Shown here: positions 43,275-52,699 of the stretch, piece by piece
How the letters are laid out: each line of letters starts with the position of its first letter
How positions within the stretch are numbered: the first letter of the stretch is position 1
Assembly: GCA_020852255.1 (NCBI GenBank)
Contig: JADZBD010000016.1
Coordinates: 1-64,000, forward strand
DNA: 64,000 bases
Direction of reading: 5' to 3'
Source of the DNA: Bacteroidia bacterium
Lineage (GTDB): Bacteria; Bacteroidota; Bacteroidia; JADZBD01
The notes under the pieces: generated by a model
The model's database searches: none
What the model saw: only the letters and a program-made list of their open reading frames with translations
Told to the model about the DNA's origin: nothing
Program-made: the position numbers and the translations under genes

Positions 43275-45707
43275 ATGATTACGCAGCACACAGAGAACTC
43301 TCAGGAGAGCATTAACCGTTATAAGGAACGGATCTCCAATTTTTCGAAGGAATTCGAACTTGGTCTTTTTATTTTCCTCGCCAGGCGTTCGTTCTTATGG
43401 ATCATCGCCTTTTTTGTACTTGCGTACGGAATCACCTTTCTGGTACTCCGATATACCCCACTTGAATTTCAGGCCTCTTCCGTGATTCAGGTGCAGAACT
43501 CGAATACAGCTTCCCGGATTCTTAACGTAAGTAACGACCCTACCCAGGAAGACGCGGTGCTTCAGGCCATTGAACTGCTGCGTTCAAAGGAATTTCTCAA
43601 GCGTACACTTTTGAAACTCCCCCTGCATGTCTCCTACTATTCCGAAGGTACTTTCCTGGAATTCGAGCACTATACCGGAACACCTTACACGGTTGTATTC
43701 GATACCGTGAAGGCGCCCCGCTTCGGCACGCGTTTTTACGTTGAACTGACAGAAAACGGCAGCGGTCGTCTTTCCCTGGGTGGAGAAACAGCCGGCGAAC
43801 CCGTTGCCTTTACTTCTGGCAAGTGGTTCAATTTTGGAGGCTTTTCTCTGATGATCACCCTGCATGATCATGAAGGATATAAAGCCCTGCGGGAAGGACT
43901 CAAATCCAATTCACTGTTCTTCGTCATAAACACAGAAGAACATGTGATCAATTCTTATACAAATGCCATCACCGTTCACCTGCTGAACGATGCAGCCCGA
44001 ACAGTAGAGATATCGTGTAAAGACGGCAATCCGGCGAAGGCAAGAGACATTGTAAATATTATTGCCAACGAGTTCAAAGCGTACGACCGTGAGAAAAAGG
44101 GGGAAAGCGCCAGAAAGATACTTGATTTCATTGACGAACAGATCTATAAAGTTGAAGGTGACCTCAAACTATCCGAAGCAAGTATTCTCAATTTCAAACG
44201 TGACAACAAACTTACCACCTCAGATGCGTACACAGAAATAAATATTTCCAGACTGAATGCGATTGAGAATGACATGATGGAACTGGAACTGGAGGAAAAT
44301 GTCTTAAAAGAGATTGAGACTACCATATCGAAGAGTAAAGAGGAAGATTCTTTTAGCATGCTGCCTTTGCTGGCAGGTACTGAATACGAACTCACGCTCA
44401 CGAAACTGCTTGATGATCTTTCCCGACTGGTCAGGGAAAGGGATATGCTCAAGCAGGATCTTCAGGTGAATAACGAACGTCTTAAATCGGCAGAGGCCGC
44501 CATCCTGAACAAACGAAAGGTGGTTCTGGAGAGCATTCGTTCCATTAAGGAGAAGGTAACCTTGAAAAAGGACAATCTGAAGGCAAAGCGAAGTGATTTT
44601 GAATCGAAGTTTACGCAGATTCCAAAAGATGAACTCGAATATCAGCGGATTCAGAGACTGTTCGGCATCAACGAAAAGTTTTATACCATGCTGCTGGAGA
44701 AACGTACAGAGTATAAGATCTCGCAGGCGGGAAACGTTTCCCAGCACGAAATTCTCGAATATTCCACCCTCCCTACTTCACCGGTATATCCGAAAAAGAA
44801 GAGTTTTTACATCTCTGCCTCCATCGTCGCCTTTCTTCTCAGTCTTCTCCTGGTATTGATTCGGTATATTTTCCACGATAAGATCAATTCGCTCAATGAA
44901 ATCATCAAAGCGACTCAAGCCTCCATTTCAATTCTTGGTATTGTTCCAAAATACAAAAAGGAAATCCCGAATTCCCAGTTACTGGTAGATAAAAATCCAA
45001 AGTCTCTTATTGCCGAGGCATTCCGTTCCATCCGTACCAATCTTCAGTTCATCAGCGCAGGAGAAAATGCGAAGGTCATGGCCATCACATCTACCATATC
45101 GGGTGAAGGAAAAACATTTGTTGCGATCAACCTTGCCGGCATCATTGCCTATTCGGGCAAGAAGGTGGTGATCCTGGATCTGGACATGCGAAAACCAAAA
45201 ATCCACACCGGATTTCAGGCTCCGAATACCTGCGGGATGAGTACGATCCTGATCGGCAAAGATCCATTGGAGAAATGTATTCAGCACAGTTCGCTGGAAA
45301 ATCTTCATTTTATCACCGCAGGACCGATTCCTCCCAACCCTTCCGAGCTGATCATCAGCGCCGCTATGGACAATATTCTTGAAAAATTGAAATCCATGTA
45401 TGACCTGGTTGTGATCGACAACCCTCCGGTGGGACTAGTTACAGACGGCATGACCATGATTCAGAAGGCGGATTATCCTCTCTACATTCTCCGGGCGGAT
45501 TATTCACGCCGGAATTTTGTACAGAACATTGACAGAATGTTCAACGAAAGCGGCATCAAAAACCTGTCTGTTGTTCTCAATGGTGTTGACATTGAAAGGA
45601 AAAGTTACGGTTACAACTACGGCTACGGCTATGGCTATGGCTACGGGTATGGGTACGGGTATTATGAAGACAAAACGAAGGGGGCGCATGAAAGTGAAAA
45701 AAACTGA
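43275..45707 (+). CDS. wzc: Wzz/Wzc-type tyrosine autokinase for exopolysaccharide
   Basis: An 810-residue inner-membrane co-polymerase. N-terminal Wzz domain with membrane segment near residues 35-60, a long periplasmic coiled coil (about 270-460), a second membrane segment near 515-535, then the cytosolic BY-kinase domain: Walker A TISGEGKT (about 605), Walker A' ILDLDMRKPK and Walker B LVVIDNPPVG. The C-terminus is a striking tyrosine-glycine tract of 11 Tyr (residues 778-797), the autophosphorylation cluster that controls chain length and export. No cognate phosphatase (Wzb) gene is in the window. Confidence 0.93.
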   Translation: MITQHTENSQESINRYKERISNFSKEFELGLFIFLARRSFLWIIAFFVLAYGITFLVLRYTPLEFQASSVIQVQNSNTASRILNVSNDPTQEDAVLQAIELLRSKEFLKRTLLKLPLHVSYYSEGTFLEFEHYTGTPYTVVFDTVKAPRFGTRFYVELTENGSGRLSLGGETAGEPVAFTSGKWFNFGGFSLMITLHDHEGYKALREGLKSNSLFFVINTEEHVINSYTNAITVHLLNDAARTVEISCKDGNPAKARDIVNIIANEFKAYDREKKGESARKILDFIDEQIYKVEGDLKLSEASILNFKRDNKLTTSDAYTEINISRLNAIENDMMELELEENVLKEIETTISKSKEEDSFSMLPLLAGTEYELTLTKLLDDLSRLVRERDMLKQDLQVNNERLKSAEAAILNKRKVVLESIRSIKEKVTLKKDNLKAKRSDFESKFTQIPKDELEYQRIQRLFGINEKFYTMLLEKRTEYKISQAGNVSQHEILEYSTLPTSPVYPKKKSFYISASIVAFLLSLLLVLIRYIFHDKINSLNEIIKATQASISILGIVPKYKKEIPNSQLLVDKNPKSLIAEAFRSIRTNLQFISAGENAKVMAITSTISGEGKTFVAINLAGIIAYSGKKVVILDLDMRKPKIHTGFQAPNTCGMSTILIGKDPLEKCIQHSSLENLHFITAGPIPPNPSELIISAAMDNILEKLKSMYDLVVIDNPPVGLVTDGMTMIQKADYPLYILRADYSRRNFVQNIDRMFNESGIKNLSVVLNGVDIERKSYGYNYGYGYGYGYGYGYGYYEDKTKGAHESEKN
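45606..45665 (+). repeat. Tandem tyrosine-glycine codon repeat at the 3' end of wzc
   Basis: Alternating TAC/TAT and GGC/GGG/GGT codons give nine or more near-identical 6-base units (TAnGGn) encoding the Tyr-Gly tail. Mixed synonymous codons suggest selection for the protein, though slippage could change the unit count. Confidence 0.85.
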
Positions 45708-46218
45708 ATTCGCGGGCCTGTTCGTCATTGAACCTTCCGTTTTTACAGATTCTCGCGGCTACTTTTTCGAAAGCTACAACCAACGTGTGTTTGAAGAAGC
45801 AGGCATTCACGCTTCGTTTGTTCAGGACAACCAATCGTTATCCTCCAAAGGTGTCTTGCGCGGACTTCATTTTCAAAAGGCTCCGCATGGTCAGGGAAAA
45901 CTCGTACGGGTACTTCAGGGCGCAGTGCTGGATGTGGCGGTTGACATTCGGCGTAACAGTCCCACCTTCAGCAAGTATTTTTTAACTGAACTCAGCGAAG
46001 AGAATAAAAAAATGGTTTACATCCCCGAAGGTTTCGCACATGGCTTTCTGACATTACATGACCATACCGTATTTCATTATAAGTGCACCGGTTTTTACAA
46101 TAAAGAATCGGAAGTAAGTCTGCTTTGGAACGATCCTGCAATCGGAATCAACTGGGGCATCGCTGATCCTGTGCTGAGCGAAAAAGACCGGTACGGACTG
46201 CCGCTGTCCAAACTCTGA
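45688..46218 (+). CDS. rfbC: dTDP-4-dehydrorhamnose 3,5-epimerase
   Basis: A 176-residue cupin that epimerises C3 and C5 of dTDP-4-keto-6-deoxyglucose on the way to dTDP-rhamnose. The ATG at 45688 gives the usual start KKTEFAGLFVIEPSVF; the frame continues upstream inside wzc but that part is shadow. Motifs: GYFFESYNQ, RGLHFQ with the catalytic His, and IPEGFAHGFLTL. It overlaps the wzc end by 20 bases. rfbA, rfbB and rfbD are not nearby, so these must be elsewhere or the product is another 6-deoxysugar. Confidence 0.95.
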   Translation: MKVKKTEFAGLFVIEPSVFTDSRGYFFESYNQRVFEEAGIHASFVQDNQSLSSKGVLRGLHFQKAPHGQGKLVRVLQGAVLDVAVDIRRNSPTFSKYFLTELSEENKKMVYIPEGFAHGFLTLHDHTVFHYKCTGFYNKESEVSLLWNDPAIGINWGIADPVLSEKDRYGLPLSKL

Positions 46219-46225
46219 CTTTTCG

Positions 46226-47317
46226 TTGACAAGCCTCATCTCACCGTTCCTGAATCTGCTGGCAGAAAACCCATTACTGCTTCCTGCGCTGTATTTCCTG
46301 CTCGCCGGAGGCTTTTCCTTTCTCATCCATTCTATTTTGTTACGATTTGCTACTACACTGGGTATCCGGGAAAGCCAGGAGATGCCAGTACGCTGGGCGA
46401 AAACCCAGAAACCCGCACTGGGAGGAATTGCTTTTTACATTGTGTTTCTTTTTTCGATCGCTTTTTATCCTGTCTTTTTTCGCGAGTCCGCCGCTTTCAT
46501 CGGGAAGCAGGATATCGGACTTATTGCCGCAGCCACGCTTGCTTTTCTTATGGGACTTGCAGACGATGCGTACGACACCCGGCCATGGCTCAAACTTTTT
46601 GTACAGATCATGTGCGGGCTTATTATGAGCCTGACCGGTACCGGAGCAGAGATCACAGGCTCGCCCTATCTGGATCATGCACTGACTATAGTGTGGGTGG
46701 TGGGAACTATGAATTCCATCAATATGCTTGACAATATGGATGCGGTAAGCACGCTGGTTTCGCTGGTGATATTGCTCTTTTGTATTCTATCATCCCTTCA
46801 CCGCAGCGATGAAGGCATTTATGTCTTTGTTCTGACCGGAATCGCCGCGTCACTTGCCTCCTTTCTCTATTTTAACTGGTATCCTTCCCGTATGTTTATG
46901 GGCGACACAGGAAGTCAGCTGCTGGGGGTATTCCTGTCGGCGGGAGGAATTCATACCTGCCTGGGGTCATCTGCGGAGATTTCCGAATTGCCGGTATGGA
47001 TAAAGTTAGCAGCCGTATGCCTGCTTTTCTGCATCCCCATTACCGATACTGCTACGGTTATTATTAACAGGATACTACGTGGCCGTTCTCCCTTTATTGG
47101 AGGGAAGGATCACACCACTCACAGTCTCTTTTTCCGGGGATTAACGGAGCGTCGCATTGCACTGTTATTTACTATCCTTTCGATGGCAGGAGCCGGCGGT
47201 GCATATGTTTTACTGCACACATTGGCAGAAGGTTACGCTCTGCCGCTTTTGATTATCGTCTGCTTTGGCATTCTTTTTCTGACTTTATTCTTCCTGAATC
47301 GTATAACCATACGATGA
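46226..47317 (+). CDS. Undecaprenyl-phosphate sugar-1-phosphate transferase (WecA/MraY family)
   Basis: A 363-residue polytopic membrane protein of the GT4 polyprenyl-phosphate family with about ten hydrophobic segments. Hallmarks: KPALGGIAFYI, the acidic LADDAYDTRP (Mg-binding DD), the INMLDNMDAV motif and GDTGSQLLG, and a terminal HTTHSLFFRGL loop. It starts polysaccharide or wall-linked polymer synthesis by loading HexNAc-1-P on undecaprenyl phosphate. No ATG precedes the conserved N-terminal membrane segment, so TTG 46226 is taken as start, 7 bases after the rfbC stop. The next gene overlaps by ATGA. Confidence 0.9.
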   Translation: MTSLISPFLNLLAENPLLLPALYFLLAGGFSFLIHSILLRFATTLGIRESQEMPVRWAKTQKPALGGIAFYIVFLFSIAFYPVFFRESAAFIGKQDIGLIAAATLAFLMGLADDAYDTRPWLKLFVQIMCGLIMSLTGTGAEITGSPYLDHALTIVWVVGTMNSINMLDNMDAVSTLVSLVILLFCILSSLHRSDEGIYVFVLTGIAASLASFLYFNWYPSRMFMGDTGSQLLGVFLSAGGIHTCLGSSAEISELPVWIKLAAVCLLFCIPITDTATVIINRILRGRSPFIGGKDHTTHSLFFRGLTERRIALLFTILSMAGAGGAYVLLHTLAEGYALPLLIIVCFGILFLTLFFLNRITIR

Positions 47318-48369
47318 AGTTTTCCCGCAGACGAGCGGTATTTCGTCGGCGCAACCTTATCCTTGCGTTGACCCTTCCCGGAGTGATGACCTTGTGCCTT
47401 CTTCTGGAACGATGGTTTCATCCGCGTGATACAGCCATTGAGCAGGATTCAAACCACCGGACCAGCGCCATCCATTTCGGTGTACGGCTTCCTTCCGACA
47501 TTAATTTTTGCGGGGAGCCGTTTCCGAAAGATGATTCGGTAATTGTAAACCGCCTGGCAAGAGAACTTGGAAAAAAGAGTCTGCATATTCCTCAGTACAA
47601 TCTTTTCCTGATCCGATGTGCAACCTGGTTCCCGGTGATTGAACCGATACTCCGGCAGCATGGCATTCCTGACGACATGAAATATGTTGCATTGGTAGAA
47701 AGCAACCTGAGTAATGTGATTTCTCCCAAAGGGGCCGCCGGATTCTGGCAGTTTATTCCTGAATCAGGGGAACGGATGGGACTGGAGGTCAACGAATATG
47801 TAGACGAGCGGTATCATGTTGAAAAGTCCACGGCGGCAGCCTGTCGTTATCTGAAAGAACTATACAATACATTTCATAGCTGGACACTGGCGGCCGCAGC
47901 GTATAATCTGGGGGAAGGCGGCATTCTGCGGCAGATCAGGAATCAGCCCGGGCGAAGTCTGTATGAGTTAAAACTAAACAAGGAAACCTCGATTTATATT
48001 TACAAACTGCTCTCCGTAAAGGAAGTGATCTCCCGCCCCCGGTTCTATGGAATACTCAAACGATCAGGGGCGCAAAGAATCTCTATCCCATACAAGGAGA
48101 AAAAGGTTGACCAATCAATTGAGGATCTGGAATTATGGGCCAGGGAACAGGGTACATCGCCGGAAGTGATTTACCACCTTAACCCCTGGCTGATGCGTAA
48201 CCAACTGCCGAATCACGAAGGGAACACCTATCGCATCCGCGTCCCCGACGGCCGCTATTCTGAGGAAAAACTGAAAGAATTGTTTAAACCAGACCCTATC
48301 TCACCCTCGGAAGATTCCTCAAAGTTGAGTAATTTCGCGCACCCCGACACAACGGGGAAAATTGAGTAA
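47314..48369 (+). CDS. Membrane-anchored lytic transglycosylase (SLT domain, MltD-like)
   Basis: A 351-residue protein with an arginine-rich start and a signal anchor (about 13-30). The SLT/goose-lysozyme-type domain (about 105-240) has the catalytic Glu129 in ALVESNLS, followed by SPKGAAGFWQFIP and AAAYNLGEGG. It cleaves glycan strands of peptidoglycan. Residues 255-320 resemble a degenerate LysM-like region (IEDLELWAREQGTSPEVIYHLNPW, NTYRIRVP), which would bind peptidoglycan. It interlocks with the preceding transferase (ATGA) and uvrA (8-base overlap). Confidence 0.92.
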   Translation: MKFSRRRAVFRRRNLILALTLPGVMTLCLLLERWFHPRDTAIEQDSNHRTSAIHFGVRLPSDINFCGEPFPKDDSVIVNRLARELGKKSLHIPQYNLFLIRCATWFPVIEPILRQHGIPDDMKYVALVESNLSNVISPKGAAGFWQFIPESGERMGLEVNEYVDERYHVEKSTAAACRYLKELYNTFHSWTLAAAAYNLGEGGILRQIRNQPGRSLYELKLNKETSIYIYKLLSVKEVISRPRFYGILKRSGAQRISIPYKEKKVDQSIEDLELWAREQGTSPEVIYHLNPWLMRNQLPNHEGNTYRIRVPDGRYSEEKLKELFKPDPISPSEDSSKLSNFAHPDTTGKIE

Positions 48370-51226
48370 AAAAGACACACTTTCCGATGAGATCCTGGAG
48401 ATCGAAGGCGCCCGGGTGCATAACCTGAGAAATCTTCATGTGACCATTCCCCGCGGAAAACTCGTTGTAATCACCGGACTGAGCGGTAGCGGAAAATCCT
48501 CCTTAGCCTTCGACACCATTTTTGCAGAAGGGCAGCGCCGGTACATCGAAACATTTTCTTCCTACGCGCGGCAGTTCCTGGGCGGCATGGAACGGCCGGA
48601 CGTGGATAAGATCAATGGCCTTTCTCCGGTGATTTCCATTGAACAGAAAACGGTTAACCGGAATCCTCGATCAACCGTAGGAACCATCACCGAAGTGTAT
48701 GATTTCATGCGCCTGCTTTTCGCACGGGCCGCTGATGCGTATTCGTATGTTACCGGTGAAAAGATGGTACGGTACTCCACGGATCAGATCATTGATCTGA
48801 TCGCAGAACATTATAGAGGAAAAAAGATTGTGGTGCTTGCTCCGGTAGTGAAAGGAAGAAAAGGACATTACAGGGAGTTGTTTGATCAGATACGAAAATA
48901 CGGCTTCACCAGGGTGCGGGTAGACGGGGAAATGAAAGACATGACGGTGCGCATGCAAGTTGATCGCTATAAGATCCACGACATTGAGATAGTTATAGAC
49001 CGGTTGCCAGTTGAAGACATCGGCCGGCAACGGATCGTGGAATCCGTAAACCTGGCCATGAAACACGGAAAAGGCAGTATGATGATCGGAGAATTATCGG
49101 AGAAAGCCCCCGGTTCGGACATTTACAAGGATATGACCGTAAGACATTTCAGTAAGTTTCTTATGTGTCCTACTTCCGGCATTTCATATGATGAACCCGC
49201 CCCTAACCTCTTCTCCTTTAATTCACCATACGGTGCCTGTACGCAATGCAACGGACTTGGAAACATTCTGGAAATTGACATTCATAAGATTATTCCGGAC
49301 CGAAAGAAAAGCCTGAAGCAGGGGGGAATCACTCCATTGGGAGAATATAAAAACAACTGGATCTGGCGTCAGGTGGAAGCCATCGCTGATTCTTTCAAGT
49401 TTAAACTGAACGGACCTGTGGATGATATACCGGAGGAGGCGCTGCAAACCCTCCTGTACGGATCCGATCGCATTTTCAAGGTAAAAGGAGGACCGGACGG
49501 CACGGGATCCTACACCGTTACATTTGAAGGGATTGTAAATATTCTCTCCCGTCAGGAGGAGGAAAGCGGCTCTGAAAGTATTCTTCGCTGGGTGCAGGGA
49601 TTTATGAATGAGATCCCCTGTCCTACCTGCCTGGGGAGCAGAATTAAAAAAGAAGCCCATCATTTCCGGGTGCTCGACAAGAACATTGCAGAACTGGCGG
49701 ATATGAACCTGTTGCATCTCTCGGAGTGGTTTCTGGGCCTTGAAAAAAAATTGGACACAAAAAAACGAATGATCGCGACGGAAATACTGAAGGAGATCAA
49801 CAACCGGATCCGTTTTCTTCTGGATGTAGGACTTGATTACATTACGCTTAATCGCAGCTCACGTACTTTGTCGGGAGGCGAAGCCCAGCGGATACGTCTT
49901 GCCACACAGATTGGATCTCAGCTGGTAGGAGTATTATACATTCTGGATGAACCCAGTATCGGACTGCATCAACGCGATAATACCCGGCTTATTCACGCGT
50001 TGAAAGAATTGAGGGATATTGGGAACTCTGTGCTGGTGGTGGAGCACGACAAAGAGATGATCCTGAGTGCAGACCACATCCTGGATATCGGGCCGATGGC
50101 CGGAATACACGGAGGAGCAATCGTTGCCCAGGGGTCACCCGCGCAAATTCGCGCATCCGATTCGCTGACGGCCCAGTATCTGAACGGTAAAAAGAAAATA
50201 GATGTCCCGCAAAAAAGAAGAAAAGGAAATGGGAAAAAACTGAGACTGGAAGGCGCGCGCGGACATAATCTTAAAAGTGTTATGCTGGAGATAGAACTCG
50301 GCACACTCACCTGTATAACCGGTGTGTCCGGTAGCGGCAAATCATCCCTTGTCGGAGAAACACTGTTTCCCATCCTGAACAAACATTTCAACCGCGCAGA
50401 AAAAAGACCTCTTCCCTACTCTTCCATCAGGGGACTTGAATACATTGATAAAGTAATTGAAATTGATCAAAGTCCCATCGGCCGTACGCCCAGATCCAAT
50501 CCAGCCACCTATACCAATGTTTTTTCAGACATTCGAAATCTTTTTACACTATTACCAGAAGCGAAAATCCGCGGATATAAACCAGGGCGCTTCTCCTTTA
50601 ATGTGAAAGGCGGACGCTGCGAAGCCTGTCAGGGAGCCGGACTGAAAACCATAGAGATGAATTTCCTGCCCGATGTTTATGTCCATTGTGAAGAATGTCA
50701 GGGAAAAAGGTACAATCGTGAAACACTGGAGGTCAGATATAAAGGAAAATCGATCAGCGATGTTCTGAATATGACCATAGAGCAGGCCGTTTCTTTCTTT
50801 GAGTCCATTCCCTTTATCGCCCAGCGCATCAATACACTTTCAGATGTTGGACTTGGTTACATTACCCTTGGACAACCCAGCACCACACTTTCCGGCGGGG
50901 AGGCTCAGCGCATCAAGCTCGCAACCGAACTGAGCAAGAGAGATACCGGCAACACCCTCTACATCCTGGATGAACCGACAACGGGTCTTCATTTCGAAGA
51001 TATCCGTATCCTTCTCCACGTACTGAACCGTCTGGTGGAAAAAGGTAATACGGTGGTAATCATTGAACACAATATGGACATGATCAAAGTGGCCGACCGG
51101 GTAATTGACATTGGTCCTGAAGGCGGTGAGAAGGGAGGCAGGATTGTCTGTCAGGGAACACCGGAGGATATCATCCGGAATAAAGAAAGCTACACTGCTA
51201 AATATCTCAAGCCTGAACTTGTATAA
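48362..51226 (+). CDS. uvrA: Excinuclease ABC subunit A
   Basis: A 954-residue damage-recognition ATPase of nucleotide excision repair. First ATPase Walker A GLSGSGKSS (about residue 40), second GVSGSGKSS (about 653), each with its LSGGEAQR signature. Zinc modules are CPTCLGSR and CEACQGAG...CEECQGKR. No ATG exists before the conserved ILEIEGARVHNLRNL segment, so the TTG at 48362, within the end of the transglycosylase gene, is the start. It is followed at 1 base by ubiE, so a repair gene is co-transcribed with cell-wall and quinone genes. Confidence 0.97.
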   Translation: MSKKDTLSDEILEIEGARVHNLRNLHVTIPRGKLVVITGLSGSGKSSLAFDTIFAEGQRRYIETFSSYARQFLGGMERPDVDKINGLSPVISIEQKTVNRNPRSTVGTITEVYDFMRLLFARAADAYSYVTGEKMVRYSTDQIIDLIAEHYRGKKIVVLAPVVKGRKGHYRELFDQIRKYGFTRVRVDGEMKDMTVRMQVDRYKIHDIEIVIDRLPVEDIGRQRIVESVNLAMKHGKGSMMIGELSEKAPGSDIYKDMTVRHFSKFLMCPTSGISYDEPAPNLFSFNSPYGACTQCNGLGNILEIDIHKIIPDRKKSLKQGGITPLGEYKNNWIWRQVEAIADSFKFKLNGPVDDIPEEALQTLLYGSDRIFKVKGGPDGTGSYTVTFEGIVNILSRQEEESGSESILRWVQGFMNEIPCPTCLGSRIKKEAHHFRVLDKNIAELADMNLLHLSEWFLGLEKKLDTKKRMIATEILKEINNRIRFLLDVGLDYITLNRSSRTLSGGEAQRIRLATQIGSQLVGVLYILDEPSIGLHQRDNTRLIHALKELRDIGNSVLVVEHDKEMILSADHILDIGPMAGIHGGAIVAQGSPAQIRASDSLTAQYLNGKKKIDVPQKRRKGNGKKLRLEGARGHNLKSVMLEIELGTLTCITGVSGSGKSSLVGETLFPILNKHFNRAEKRPLPYSSIRGLEYIDKVIEIDQSPIGRTPRSNPATYTNVFSDIRNLFTLLPEAKIRGYKPGRFSFNVKGGRCEACQGAGLKTIEMNFLPDVYVHCEECQGKRYNRETLEVRYKGKSISDVLNMTIEQAVSFFESIPFIAQRINTLSDVGLGYITLGQPSTTLSGGEAQRIKLATELSKRDTGNTLYILDEPTTGLHFEDIRILLHVLNRLVEKGNTVVIIEHNMDMIKVADRVIDIGPEGGEKGGRIVCQGTPEDIIRNKESYTAKYLKPELV

Positions 51227-51227
51227 A

Positions 51228-51947
51228 ATGGAGGTCACACCATATAACAGCCAACAGCCGAAGAAAGCACAGGTGGAGGAAATGTTTGATTCCATTTCGG
51301 AAGAATATGATCTTTTAAATTCCATCCTCTCCCTTGGTATCCACAGAATCTGGCGAAGGAAAATGATTCGTTCCGTAACCGCAGGGAGCCCTGAAACTAT
51401 ACTTGACGTAGCTACCGGCACAGCCGATGTAGCACTGGAAGCCGCACGACGGACCCGAGCAACAATCACCGGGATAGACTTATCTGAAAAAATGCTGGAG
51501 ATCGGAAGAAAGAAAGTTAAGATTGCCGGTTTGGAAAACAGGATCGTTTTGGGGAAAGGCGATGCAGAGTCGCTTCCTTTCAGCGGCAATACCTTTGATG
51601 CAGTAACAGTGGCATTCGGAGTGCGTAATTTTGGAAATCTTACGCAGGGCCTAACCGAAATGCGCCGTGTACTTAAACCGGGCAAGTGCCTTTATATTCT
51701 TGAATTCTCCCGGATTGAAAACGCTTTCCTTCGCTCTCTTTTCGGATTCTATTTCCGGGGAATCACACCGGCTGTTGCAAGAATCTTTACCCGTGATACA
51801 CGCGCCTACCGTTATCTTCCTGAGTCTGTTGAGGCATTTCCGCATGGTGAGGCATTACTGAGTATCCTGCGCAACACCGGTTTCCGCGAGCCAAGGGCCA
51901 CCCCCTATTCCTTCGGCACCGCTACCCTTTACGAAGCCCGTAAATAA
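51228..51947 (+). CDS. ubiE: Demethylmenaquinone methyltransferase
   Basis: A 239-residue class I methyltransferase completing menaquinone (and, in some species, ubiquinone) synthesis. The ATG at 51228 directly follows the uvrA stop; the frame extends into uvrA but that part is shadow. UbiE signatures include DLLNSILSLGIHRIWRRKMI, LDVATGTADVALEAA (SAM site) and VAFGVRNFGNL. It is followed without spacer by the PorT-like gene, an order that is a recurrent link in Bacteroidota. As the only quinone gene here it says little on respiration type. Confidence 0.95.
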   Translation: MEVTPYNSQQPKKAQVEEMFDSISEEYDLLNSILSLGIHRIWRRKMIRSVTAGSPETILDVATGTADVALEAARRTRATITGIDLSEKMLEIGRKKVKIAGLENRIVLGKGDAESLPFSGNTFDAVTVAFGVRNFGNLTQGLTEMRRVLKPGKCLYILEFSRIENAFLRSLFGFYFRGITPAVARIFTRDTRAYRYLPESVEAFPHGEALLSILRNTGFREPRATPYSFGTATLYEARK

Positions 51948-52697
51948 TTGTTAGATTTGTGCGTTAAATTGATCGTGCAACGGCTCTCCGGCATATTCCT
52001 CCTCTTAGTGCTTTCCTTATCCTTAGTTGCTCAAAAACAAAGGGTTAAGAACCTTCACGACTATGATGATGAACGCCTGCATTTCGGGTTTTCCCTGGCT
52101 GTAAATCAGGCCTGGTTTGATGTAACCATGGTGAAGGACTGGCAATTGCGGGATACCCTATTGTCCGTTTCGCCGGGAAAAGTCTGGGGATTTAATCTTA
52201 CCATTATTTCTGACCTGAGGATTCACCAGTTTGCAACCCTGCGTTTTATCCCTACTCTTTCATTTCAGGACCGGAACTTATTCTTTACCATTGAAGTAGA
52301 CCAGAATGGAAGTCCTGTAGTAACGGAATTCAAAAAGAACATTGAATCCACGCGGATCGAATTTCCGCTAAATCTTAAAATACGCTCTTCCCGTCTCAAC
52401 AATATTTCAGCGTATATAGTGGGTGGCGGCAAATACGGATTTGATCTTGCCTCACAGGAGGATGTTAAAAATTCTACAAATCCAAAAGATGTGATTATCA
52501 AACTGCGCCGGCACGACTGGGCACTGGAAGCGGGCTTCGGGATTGATTATTATTTCCCTTATTTCAAATTCTCCACAGAGATCAAAGGCGCCTGGGGATT
52601 ACGCGACCTGCTTGTACATGAAGGTGACGCATTTTCGTCCGCTATTGAAAAGTTAAACTCCCGGCTGCTGCTGCTGAGTTTACATTTTGAAGGATAA
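51948..52697 (+). CDS. porT: PorT-like outer-membrane beta-barrel protein (T9SS)
   Basis: A 249-residue protein with an N-terminal signal sequence (IFLLLVLSLSLVAQ) followed by the PorT pattern: HFGFSLAVNQAWFDV, FNLTIISDLRIHQFATLRFIP, ESTRIEFPLNLKIRS and a terminal beta-strand SRLLLLSLHFEG. PorT is needed for type IX secretion in Porphyromonas and relatives, and position directly behind ubiE is typical. The start is a TTG at 51948, or TTG/GTG further in (51957, 51969, 51975); no ATG is available. It would serve the two T9SS-sorted proteins encoded in the window. Confidence 0.85.
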   Translation: MLDLCVKLIVQRLSGIFLLLVLSLSLVAQKQRVKNLHDYDDERLHFGFSLAVNQAWFDVTMVKDWQLRDTLLSVSPGKVWGFNLTIISDLRIHQFATLRFIPTLSFQDRNLFFTIEVDQNGSPVVTEFKKNIESTRIEFPLNLKIRSSRLNNISAYIVGGGKYGFDLASQEDVKNSTNPKDVIIKLRRHDWALEAGFGIDYYFPYFKFSTEIKGAWGLRDLLVHEGDAFSSAIEKLNSRLLLLSLHFEG

Positions 52698-52699
52698 TT

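Noticed and set aside
45517-45687. Upstream extension of rfbC
   Set aside because: This stretch is the out-of-frame reading of the wzc end, including its Tyr-Gly repeat, and gives only low-complexity Thr/Ala/Met.
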